Assembly (NCBI GenBank): GCA_046154695.1
Contig: JBJXFI010000357.1
Coordinates: forward strand, 1 to 29,544
Direction: 5' to 3'
DNA length: 29,544 nucleotides
DNA from: DALYLB01 sp046154695
Lineage (GTDB): Bacteria; Acidobacteriota; Blastocatellia; RBC074
Shown piece after piece: positions 23,101 through 29,544 of the stretch. A model generated the notes under the pieces. That model was not told the origin of the DNA, did not search any database, and saw nothing but the letters and a program-made list of their open reading frames with translations. The position numbers and the translations under genes were made by a program. Numbering within the stretch: position 1 is the first letter of the stretch; the number at the start of each line of letters is the position of its first letter.

Positions 23101-25589
23101 CGAACCAGGCGGTCTGTGCGGGCGCGCCGGCTTCGTTCTCGGTGACGCCGGGGGGGACCGGGCCCTTCACCTATCAATGGCGAAAGGGCGGCGCGAACAT
23201 CCCGACCGCGACGGGAAGCAGTTACAGCATTGCCTCGACGGTTGCAGGCGACGCGGGCGGCTATGATGTGGTCGTGACGGGATCGTGCGGGACGGCGACT
23301 TCGAACAACGCGACGCTGACGGTCAGCGCGCTGCCGGTGGTCTCGACGCACCCGGCATCGCGCGTGGTCTGCGCCGGCGAGACGGCGACCTTCACCGCCG
23401 CGGCGACGGGAGCGCCGCCGCCGGGGACTCAATGGCAGGTGAGCACGGACGGCGGAACCAATTTCACCAACATCTCCGGGGCGACGAGCGGGACCCTGAC
23501 GCTGCCCGGCGTCACGCCGGCGCAGAATGGATACCGGTATCGCGCGGTCTTTTCGAACGGCTGCACGGCGAGCTCCTCAGCGGCGGTGTTGACGGTCGCA
23601 TCTTGCTCCCTCTCCTCCGGAAGCCTGTCGGTTCCGGCCTCGGGGGAAACCGGGAGCGCCGGCGTCACGGCCCCGAGCGGCGCCGCCTGGACGGCGACAG
23701 GCAACGCGGCCTGGATCACGATCACCTCCGGGGCAAGCGGCAGCGGCAACGGCACGGTCAATTTCTCGGTTCCGTCCAGCGGCGCCCCCGCGCGAACGGG
23801 GACGATGACGATTGCGGGACAGACCTTCACCGTCGATCAGGCCTCGGGCTGCGCGGTGACGGTCTCTCCGTCCAATTCGAGCCTTCCGACCGGCAGAGCC
23901 GCGGAGTCCTATTCCCAGACCTTCACCGCGAGCGGCGCGACCTCGCCCGCTTTCTCGGTCAGCGGGGGCGCTCTGCCGAATGGGTTGACGCTTGCGAGCG
24001 GCGGTGCGCTCTCCGGCGCGCCCACGGCTTTTGGGACCTTCAATTTCACGGTGCTTGCGACGGACACGAACGGCTGCACGGGCTCCCGCGCCTACACATT
24101 GGTCATCGATCCGCCGTGCGCCGCGATTACGATCGCCCCGGCGACACTCAATAGCGTGCCGGTTGGCGTGAACTACTCCCAGGCCCTGTCGCAGACCGGC
24201 GGAACCGGCCCGATTGCCTGGACGATCAGCGCGGGCAGTCCGCCTTCGGGCATCTCGCTCGACGGATCGACGGGCCTTCTGTCCGGTCTTCCGAATACGC
24301 CCGGCTCTTTTAGTTTCACCGTCAGGGCAACCGGCGCGAACGGTTGCATGGGGACGCGCCAGTATACGCTGGCCATCTCGGGCCCGGGGTTGCAGTTCTA
24401 TCCGCTGGCCTACCCGATTCGCCTGCTCGACACGCGGGCGGGCCTGTCGGGATGCGACGTGCCGGGCGCGCAGATCCCCGGCGGAACCTCGCGCACACAG
24501 ACGATCGCGGGACGCACGTGCTCCGGTCTGACAATCCCCGCCAATGCGAGGGCGATCACCGGCAACGTCACGACGGTGCAATCAGGCGGCGGCTTCCTGA
24601 CCCTCTTTCCTAGCGACGCATCCCGGCCGAATGTGGCCAATTCGAACTACGGCGCGAACGAGATTCTCAACAATGTCTTCACCGTGGGGCTCGGTCCTGG
24701 CGACGGGGCCTTCAAGATTTACGTGACGACGAACACCGATGTGGTCGTCGATGTGACGGGCTATTACGCGCCGCCGGAGGCGGCCGGCCTCTACTTCCAC
24801 CCGCTGCCGCGTCCCGTGCGCCTGCTCGATACGCGCGCGGGGCTGACAGCCTGTTACACGCCGGGGACGCCGCTGCCGGGCGTGGCCGAAACGACGCAGC
24901 AGGCTACGGGGGCCTGCGCCGGCCTGCAGATTCCGGCCAACGCCCGCGCGATCGTCGGCAATGCCACCACCGTCAGCTCGCTGGGGGCGGGCTATCAATA
25001 CTTCACGCTCTTCCCCGCGAACGCGACGCGTCCGATGGTGGCAAGCTCGAACTATCCGGCCGGACAGGTCATGAACGGTCCCTTCACGGCCGGGCTCTCG
25101 CCGACAGGCGCGTTCAAGATCTATCCGACCTCCCAGACGCATCTGGTGATCGATGTCCTCGGCTACTACAGCTCCGATGCCACGGACGAAAACGGGTCCG
25201 GGTTGCTCTATTATCCGCTGCCCCGCCCGGCGCGATTGCTGGATACGCGGGCGGGCTTCAGCGGCTGTTACACGACGAGCGCCCCGCTCGCGGCGATGAG
25301 CACACGCACACAGCCCGCGCGCGGCGTCTGCGATATGCTGACCGTGCCCGCGGATGCCGCGGCGATCGTCGGAAACGCGACCGTCGTGCAGCCCGGCGCC
25401 GGCGGCTGGCTGACCTTCTGGCCGAGCGACGCGACGAAGCCGACGGCGGCCGCCTCGAATTACTCCGCGGGCCAGGTCTTCAATCGCCACTTCATCGTTC
25501 GCCTGGGCGACGCCGACGGCGCTTTTAATCTCTTCACGCAGGCGGCGACCCACCTCGTGGTCGATCTCTCCGGCTTCTTCGCGCCGTGA
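20106..25589 (+). CDS. Large secreted metzincin metallopeptidase with multiple Ig-like, BACON and RLLDTR repeats
   Basis: This 1827-residue protein uses ATG 20106, with GAGGGG 7 bases upstream; ATG 20100 is too close to it. An N-terminal signal/membrane segment (about 20-45) precedes a propeptide-like region with a Gly/Ala/Met-rich stretch near 180-195. The peptidase domain (about 245-490) is reprolysin-like: HELGHQFGAYH (404-414) gives the three zinc His and the Glu, and LMSYAGNC contains the Met-turn M443. Then come a PKD/Reeler-like beta region, an IPT/TIG domain (about 737-812), an unassigned beta domain, two Ig-like domains (about 985-1165), one BACON (about 1167-1250), two putative-Ig (He_PIG) domains and three C-terminal RLLDTR repeats. 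It is likely exported and surface-bound or released, digesting proteins. It is flanked by two BACON/beta-helix paralogues, suggesting a shared extracellular role. Confidence 0.92.
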   Translation: MRTSRMNIALFFRGSRYSAFFHSVWMGIAVAAICLALWRGIVRPAASAAAGPAEEQGSLWRDESDAMARGRNVRGASRVLRLNRRMMARLLAGAPVESRSRAGGRLAELPLPLPDGSFVRFRIEESPIMEPSMAERYPEIRTYTGQGLEDPTASMRCDLTPQGFHATVLTRDGSVTIQSTMAGMAGMAGGVGGAVGGAGDPEQYVSYLGKDSQDAAEPVQCEAGEPADPRLIERQERRGRAPSSAALVTGATLRTYRIAVAANWEYCNTFGGGTNSGTIASIVTWLNAVNAVYERELTVRLLLVNNTNILYTAERGFTSTTDPFTNGSASTMLGELRPVLGNASLISLSSFDLGHVMGTGGAGVANLGVVCDDYNYLGGPIKSSGVSLMGGSVGNSTYVGLFAHELGHQFGAYHSFNATSGSICGPSRTGISAYESGSGMTLMSYAGNCSSDNIATSSDLRFHIGSIAQIQAHIDYEATCAAPVSTGNAAPSVSAGADYTIPRNTPFMLTATGSDPNSSDAPNLTYVWEQIDAGGSSYGNPPYTDSGDSSATTRPIFRPFAPVSSPSRVFPSLAYILNNANIPPATVNGVQTAENLSSVSRTLNFGVTIRDNRSGGGGVADDAVALTVAGGAGPFLVTSPNTAVSWTGGTTQTVNWSVNGTNLSPVNCASVRITLSTDGGATFPTVLLASTANDGGETVTVPNGVFSSTARIKVEAVGNIFFDICDASFTITPGSGAPAVSAISPLVGVAGDSVVITGINFLNGGTGPVSAVRFAGNANASFTINSDTQITTTVPAGAATGALTISKPGFSDIQTPSYLVCYSSPASLQADDGGFESASRFGSTGSTTYYVNRLTPAGYPATLRYVTLRWEGFQVVNVGTSITVLAGANADGDASVDNTSFQSAGTTVPSLGQFINFPITPITITSGDFVVGFSTPYSSSNFPILTDTTSPHQSRSYVSAGGSSFSLVTDRDYAIRASVYVGACSSGGCAPVTISSHPANQAVCAGAPASFSVTPGGTGPFTYQWRKGGANIPTATGSSYSIASTVAGDAGGYDVVVTGSCGTATSNNATLTVSALPVVSTHPASRVVCAGETATFTAAATGAPPPGTQWQVSTDGGTNFTNISGATSGTLTLPGVTPAQNGYRYRAVFSNGCTASSSAAVLTVASCSLSSGSLSVPASGETGSAGVTAPSGAAWTATGNAAWITITSGASGSGNGTVNFSVPSSGAPARTGTMTIAGQTFTVDQASGCAVTVSPSNSSLPTGRAAESYSQTFTASGATSPAFSVSGGALPNGLTLASGGALSGAPTAFGTFNFTVLATDTNGCTGSRAYTLVIDPPCAAITIAPATLNSVPVGVNYSQALSQTGGTGPIAWTISAGSPPSGISLDGSTGLLSGLPNTPGSFSFTVRATGANGCMGTRQYTLAISGPGLQFYPLAYPIRLLDTRAGLSGCDVPGAQIPGGTSRTQTIAGRTCSGLTIPANARAITGNVTTVQSGGGFLTLFPSDASRPNVANSNYGANEILNNVFTVGLGPGDGAFKIYVTTNTDVVVDVTGYYAPPEAAGLYFHPLPRPVRLLDTRAGLTACYTPGTPLPGVAETTQQATGACAGLQIPANARAIVGNATTVSSLGAGYQYFTLFPANATRPMVASSNYPAGQVMNGPFTAGLSPTGAFKIYPTSQTHLVIDVLGYYSSDATDENGSGLLYYPLPRPARLLDTRAGFSGCYTTSAPLAAMSTRTQPARGVCDMLTVPADAAAIVGNATVVQPGAGGWLTFWPSDATKPTAAASNYSAGQVFNRHFIVRLGDADGAFNLFTQAATHLVVDLSGFFAP
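24390..25587 (+). repeat. Three tandem RLLDTR-type domains at the C-terminus of the metzincin
   Basis: Units begin near residues 1429, 1562 and 1701 (period about 133-139 residues). Each has YPLxxPxRLLDTRAG, a C...C pair, IPAxAxAIxGNxT, a TxFPSDATRP-like segment, SNY, and ends near VDVxGYY/F. They differ enough at the base level to be old duplications. The function is unknown; the position suggests surface attachment or display. Confidence 0.85.
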
Positions 25590-26179
25590 GGCCAACCCGG
25601 GAGCCCCCGCCTGAGCAGTCACTTTATTTCTTCATAAATTCAGTCTTCATATTAGTTTACAGGAGAAGAACGGATACTTTTTTTTAAGGCAGGTGATGAC
25701 TTGCGCCTGCTGTTATTGTAGTATCCGAGAGGCGCGTTACTTAACCGGCAAAAAGCCGGAATAGCCCGCAGGACCTATCTCTTCGTCATAAGCAAAAAAA
25801 ACGATCGGTCGATTGCGGGGAGAAGCGTTGAGGCGCTCTTCAGCTTTTGATCATTGGCTTTCTCACTGGGCAATGACAATGGATGAGGAGAAGAGGGAAA
25901 ACAGAGGTAACAGAACAAACGGACCATACGAAACATGGTCTGAAATGGACGTCCGTTCCTTAGCCTGTTTTGTTCTTTTCGGATGTTCCGCCTTCTCTTC
26001 GTTCCTAAATCGATACCACATCCATCTGTGGGGCTGATTCGCGGTTTTCCCATCGTTTTCGGGCCGTTATCTACCGTTAAAAAAAGAAATCAGATTACTT
26101 CTGTTGTAGTTGCGACTCTCCAGAGATCTGACGTTGCGAGCGTCGGATTTGCAATTACAAGTGGGAGCGAGAGAAATCC
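25590..26179. other. Lower-GC non-coding gap of 590 bases
   Basis: The base composition is visibly more A/T-rich than anywhere else in the window (runs of T at about 25679-25685 and of A near 25794-25801). Short ORFs here have no recognisable protein features. A perfect 5-base hairpin with an A5 loop (ccggc-aaaaa-gccgg, 25745-25759) and a weaker one at 25689-25710 are present. The region should contain the promoter and leader of the BACON/beta-helix gene that starts at 26180. I do not recognise a known riboswitch or small RNA. Confidence 0.5.
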
Positions 26180-29100
26180 ATGATGAAGGTGAGCAGACGC
26201 AGGGGACTTTGGACCATCGGTCTTTTTTTCGTGTTGGAAATCGCAGGCGGGGCGGGTCTTGGGAACTGGCGGTACCCGGGCGGACGAGATGCATTTGGTA
26301 TGGAGTTGATGGCGGCGTTGGAGGTGCAGGGAAGCGGTTGCACGTTTACGATCACTCCGACCGGTAAGGTCTTTTCGAAGAGCGGCGGCCCGGGCACGAT
26401 TGGTGTAACGGCGGGCGCGGGATGCGGGTGGACGGCGACCACCGCGAACGCCTGGATCACGATTACGAGCGGGGCATCGGGCAGCGGGGATGGAATGGTC
26501 AGTTATTGGGTGGCCGACAACACGGGGCCGGCTCGCACGGGATCGATCACGGTGGCGGGCCAGACCTACACGGTGATGCAGGATGATGGATGTGGCTTTA
26601 TGCTCAGCCCGAGCAGCCAGAGTTTCTTCGCTGGGGGCGGAGTGGGCCAGGTAGAGGTCGGCGCGGGCGCGGGATGCGGATGGACGGCGGCGAGCAATGC
26701 GGCATGGATCATGATCACTTCCGGCGCCAGCGGAAGCGGCGACGGATACGTCGATTACACCATCTCCGTGAATACAGGTCCGCCCCGCAGCGGGATGCTG
26801 ACGATCGCCGGCCAGGCCTTTACGATAACCCAGTCGGATGGGTGCGCCTATTCGATCAGTTCGTCGAGCCAGACATTTCCGCCGGGCGGAGGAGCCGGCA
26901 GCGTAGCGGTGACGGCCGCCGCCGAATGCGCGTGGGCGGCGGCGAGCAGCGATTCCTGGATCACGATCACGAGTGGCGGCAGCGGAACCGGGAATGGAAG
27001 CGTCGCGTTCTCGGTGGCGCCCAATTCGAGCCTCGAGCGATTCGGCAGGATGACCATTGCCGGCCGCCTCGTTGCCGTACGGCAGGGAACGGATTGCACC
27101 TTCACGCTCACGCCGCTGGAGCAGAATTTCAGCGCGGGGGGCGGAACCGGAACGATCGATGTCGGGGCGGCGGGCGGCTGCGCCTGGTCCGGGGCGGTCG
27201 TGGTGAATACGCCGCCGGAACTCCCGCGGGCTTATGTCGACACCACAGATGTTCCGCCGACGGGCCAGACGATCGAGGTGCCCGCGGGCGGCGATTTTCA
27301 GGCGGCGCTCGATCTGGCGCAACCGGGGGATGTGATTACGCTGCAGGCGGGGGCGGCCTACACGGGAAATTTCACGCTCCCGGTCAAGTCCGGTTCCGGG
27401 TGGATCGTCATTCGCACATCGGCGCCCGACGGCAGCCTTCCCGCGCCTGACGCACGCATCACCCCGGCGTATGCCAATGTCCTGCCCAAGATTCTGACGC
27501 CGAATGTCGAGCCCGCGATCGAGGCCCGCAACGGCGCGCATCACTATCGTTTCATCGGCGTGGAGATCGCCCCGGCGCCGACCGCGCCCTTCGTCTATAA
27601 CCTGGTCCTCCTCGGGGAGGGAGAGGCCTCTCTCGCGCAGGTTCCGCACGATCTGATTCTGGACCGGGTCTATATTCACGGCTCGCCCACGTTCACGCTG
27701 CGGCGCGGGATCGCGCTCAACAGCGCCTCGACCGCCATTATCAATTCGCATATCTCCGACTGTCATGAAGTCGGCGTCGATTCGCAGGCGATCGGCGGAT
27801 GGAATGGCCCGGGCCCGTTCAAGATCGTCAACAACTATCTGGAGGGCGCCGGCGAGAACGTCATCTTCGGCGGATCGGATCCGATGATTCCCAATCTCAC
27901 GCCGTCGGACATCGAGTTCCGCCGCAACTACTGCTTCAAGCCGCTCTCCTGGAGGATCAGTGATCCGGGTTATGCGGGCATGCCCTGGGGCGTGAAGAAC
28001 CTGTTTGAGCTGAAGAACGCACAGCGCATTCTGATCGACGGAAATATCTTCGAGCATAATTGGACGATGGCGCAGAACGGGTTTGCCATTCTATTCACGG
28101 TCCGCAATCAGGATGGGACGGCGCCGTGGTCTGTGGTGCAGGACGTCACGTTCACAAACAACATCGTGCGCGGGGTCGCCGGCGGGTTCAACCTGTTGGG
28201 GATGGACAACAATAATCCCAGCCTGCCCACACGGCGAATCCGGATCGCGAACAACCTGCTGGATGAGGTCGATGGACAACGCTGGGATGGCGGGGGGATC
28301 GCGTTTCAATTCGTCAACGGTCCCGGGGACATCACAATAGAAAATAACACGATCCTCCACACCGGGAACGTCATCGCGGCCGGCGACATCCCCTCTGAAG
28401 AGATGATCTTTCGCGACAACCTCTTTCCCCACAACCTGTATGGAATCAAGGGAGACGAGCGAGACTTCGGAAATGCAACGATTCAAACATACCTTCCGGG
28501 ATCCCTGGTCAGGAGAAATGTCATGGTGGCGGGGCCGATTGGGGCCTATCCCCCGGAGAACTTCTTTCCCGCGTCCTTCGCTGAGGTGATGTTTCTGGAT
28601 TTCGCCGGCCGGAATTATCGCCTGGCCTCCGCAAGCCCGTACAACAATGCCGGAACGAACGGCAGGGATATCGGCGCGGATTTTGATGCGCTCGATGCCG
28701 CCCAGAGCGGAAGCGCTCCGATCGTGGCGGGGGGGTCGAATGCGCCCTGGATCACAATCACCTCGGGCGCGAACGGAGCGGGAGCGGGCGCCGTCGGGTA
28801 TTCGGTCGAGCCCAATACCGGCTCGTGGCGCATGGGCACGATGCTTATCGCGGGAACCACCTTCACGGTCATACAGGATTCGGGGTGCGGAATCACCCTC
28901 GACAGTTCGAGTCAGAGTTTTTCCATGAGCGGCGGAACCGGCGCCATCGGCGTGAGCGCAGCCGCGAATTGCAGTTGGAGGGCCGTTAGCAACGATCCGT
29001 GGATCACGGTCGTCTCGGGCTCGGGTGGTTCGGGGAACGACACGGTGAATTACGCGGTGTCGGCCAACCCGGGTCCGCTGCGAACAGGGACGCTGACGAT

Positions 29101-29544
29101 CGAGGGGCAGGTCTTCACGGTGACACAGGCCTCAGGATGCAGCTTCACGCTCAGTCCGGCGAATCAGAACTTCCCGTCAAACGGCGGAGCGAGCAGCGTG
29201 GGGGTGACGACGGTCGCGGGCTGCGCGTGGACGGCGGCGAGCAACGACGCCTGGCTCACGATCACGTCGGGATCGAGCGGCACGGGAAACGGGACGGTGA
29301 ATTATTCGGTGGGGGCGAACCCGGGCCCGTCGCGGACGGGAACGCTGACGATCGCGGGGCAGGCGTTCACGGTGACGCAAGGCAGCGGCTGCACGTACGC
29401 GATCAGCCCGACGAGCCAGAGTTTCCTGGCAGGCGGCGGCGGGAACAGCGTTGAAGTGACGACAGTCGCGGCCTGCGCGTGGACGGCGGCGAGCAATGAC
29501 GCCTGGGTCACGATCACGTCGGGATCGAGCGGCACGGGAAACGG
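26180..29544 (+). CDS. Secreted multi-BACON / beta-helix protein, 3' partial
   Basis: The frame is open from ATG 26180 (GAGAG 6 bases upstream, GGAG 12 upstream; ATG 26183 also possible) to the window end, giving at least 1121 residues. A signal segment (about 8-28) is followed by BACON units starting at Cys 54, 138, 222 and 306, exactly 84 residues apart. The fourth is interrupted after GCAW (C334) by a beta-helix region (about 340-845) closely similar to that of the minus-strand paralogue. The BACON resumes at APWITIT (855-861), and full units follow at Cys 903, 987 and 1071, again 84 apart. Almost every unit has two Cys 28 residues apart, plausibly a disulfide. The C-terminus is missing, so whether dockerin- and cohesin-like domains follow as in the paralogue is unknown. 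Likely extracellular and glycan-related, by domain content. Confidence 0.9.
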   Translation, partial: MMKVSRRRGLWTIGLFFVLEIAGGAGLGNWRYPGGRDAFGMELMAALEVQGSGCTFTITPTGKVFSKSGGPGTIGVTAGAGCGWTATTANAWITITSGASGSGDGMVSYWVADNTGPARTGSITVAGQTYTVMQDDGCGFMLSPSSQSFFAGGGVGQVEVGAGAGCGWTAASNAAWIMITSGASGSGDGYVDYTISVNTGPPRSGMLTIAGQAFTITQSDGCAYSISSSSQTFPPGGGAGSVAVTAAAECAWAAASSDSWITITSGGSGTGNGSVAFSVAPNSSLERFGRMTIAGRLVAVRQGTDCTFTLTPLEQNFSAGGGTGTIDVGAAGGCAWSGAVVVNTPPELPRAYVDTTDVPPTGQTIEVPAGGDFQAALDLAQPGDVITLQAGAAYTGNFTLPVKSGSGWIVIRTSAPDGSLPAPDARITPAYANVLPKILTPNVEPAIEARNGAHHYRFIGVEIAPAPTAPFVYNLVLLGEGEASLAQVPHDLILDRVYIHGSPTFTLRRGIALNSASTAIINSHISDCHEVGVDSQAIGGWNGPGPFKIVNNYLEGAGENVIFGGSDPMIPNLTPSDIEFRRNYCFKPLSWRISDPGYAGMPWGVKNLFELKNAQRILIDGNIFEHNWTMAQNGFAILFTVRNQDGTAPWSVVQDVTFTNNIVRGVAGGFNLLGMDNNNPSLPTRRIRIANNLLDEVDGQRWDGGGIAFQFVNGPGDITIENNTILHTGNVIAAGDIPSEEMIFRDNLFPHNLYGIKGDERDFGNATIQTYLPGSLVRRNVMVAGPIGAYPPENFFPASFAEVMFLDFAGRNYRLASASPYNNAGTNGRDIGADFDALDAAQSGSAPIVAGGSNAPWITITSGANGAGAGAVGYSVEPNTGSWRMGTMLIAGTTFTVIQDSGCGITLDSSSQSFSMSGGTGAIGVSAAANCSWRAVSNDPWITVVSGSGGSGNDTVNYAVSANPGPLRTGTLTIEGQVFTVTQASGCSFTLSPANQNFPSNGGASSVGVTTVAGCAWTAASNDAWLTITSGSSGTGNGTVNYSVGANPGPSRTGTLTIAGQAFTVTQGSGCTYAISPTSQSFLAGGGGNSVEVTTVAACAWTAASNDAWVTITSGSSGTGN
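28886..29544 (+). repeat. 252-bp tandem BACON repeats with near-identical DNA
   Basis: Successive units start at 28886, 29138 and 29390 with a period of exactly 252 bases (84 codons). The stretch 29221-29292 matches 29473-29544 at all but two bases. Such nucleotide identity points to recent duplication or gene conversion. The array runs off the window end. Confidence 0.9.

Noticed and set aside
25745..25780. Possible riboswitch built on the ccggc-A5-gccgg hairpin
   Set aside because: The conserved core of no riboswitch class I know could be matched, and a 5-base stem alone is weak evidence.
25775..26053. Small ORFs on both strands in the A/T-rich gap
   Set aside because: They have no ribosome binding site or domain, and their composition is that of non-coding DNA.
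24390..29544. CRISPR-like repetition
   Set aside because: The repeats are 252 to about 417 bases long, lie in frame and encode protein domains; there are no short repeats with unique spacers.

Overview
The window is GC-rich and gene-dense. It suggests an acidobacterium-like organism, possibly class Blastocatellia. This rests on family-level resemblance: secreted proteins built of BACON domains, dockerin-like 'DWVQxGR...GLD' repeats, 'RLLDTR' surface repeats, and hyphenated dyad repeats between genes. No rRNA, tRNA or marker gene is present, so the taxonomy is an inference.

Region 1 (1-7731) is a three-gene block in which each gene overlaps the next. It holds the 3' part of an ATPase-like gene, a giant protein (STAND-type NTPase, helical/TPR-like repeats, CHAT-like C-terminus) and a cytosolic HEIGH zinc metallopeptidase. 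It looks like an NTP-dependent biological-conflict or programmed-death type system. The CHAT-like domain carries a peptidoglycan-binding-like insert and has no cysteine at all, so proteolysis, if any, may come from the partner metallopeptidase. Region 2 (7732-10304) holds a secreted DUF1080 protein and a two-TM TrkA-type potassium channel, separated by three dyad repeats and one small element with 18-bp terminal inverted repeats.

Region 3 (10429-15680) is a glycan-precursor operon: a DegT-family PLP aminotransferase, an initiating sugar-phosphate transferase, a membrane NDP-sugar 4,6-dehydratase (PglF/WbpM type) and an exported SGNH hydrolase. It resembles the pglE-pglC-pglF steps of diacetamido-sugar synthesis, without a pglD acetyltransferase in view. 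A bidirectional terminator separates it from the convergent rluE.

Region 4 (15748-29544) holds rluE on the minus strand and then a cell-surface/secreted-protein island. Two paralogous BACON/beta-helix proteins point outward in opposite directions and flank a large secreted metzincin. In both paralogues a right-handed beta-helix is nested inside a BACON domain, with the same inserted length (513 residues) and the BACON spacing kept on both sides. One paralogue ends in dockerin-like and cohesin-like domains; the other continues into 84-residue BACON repeats past the window edge. A palindrome-rich element of about 295 bp lies between the divergent genes, and a lower-GC non-coding stretch of 590 bp precedes the last gene.
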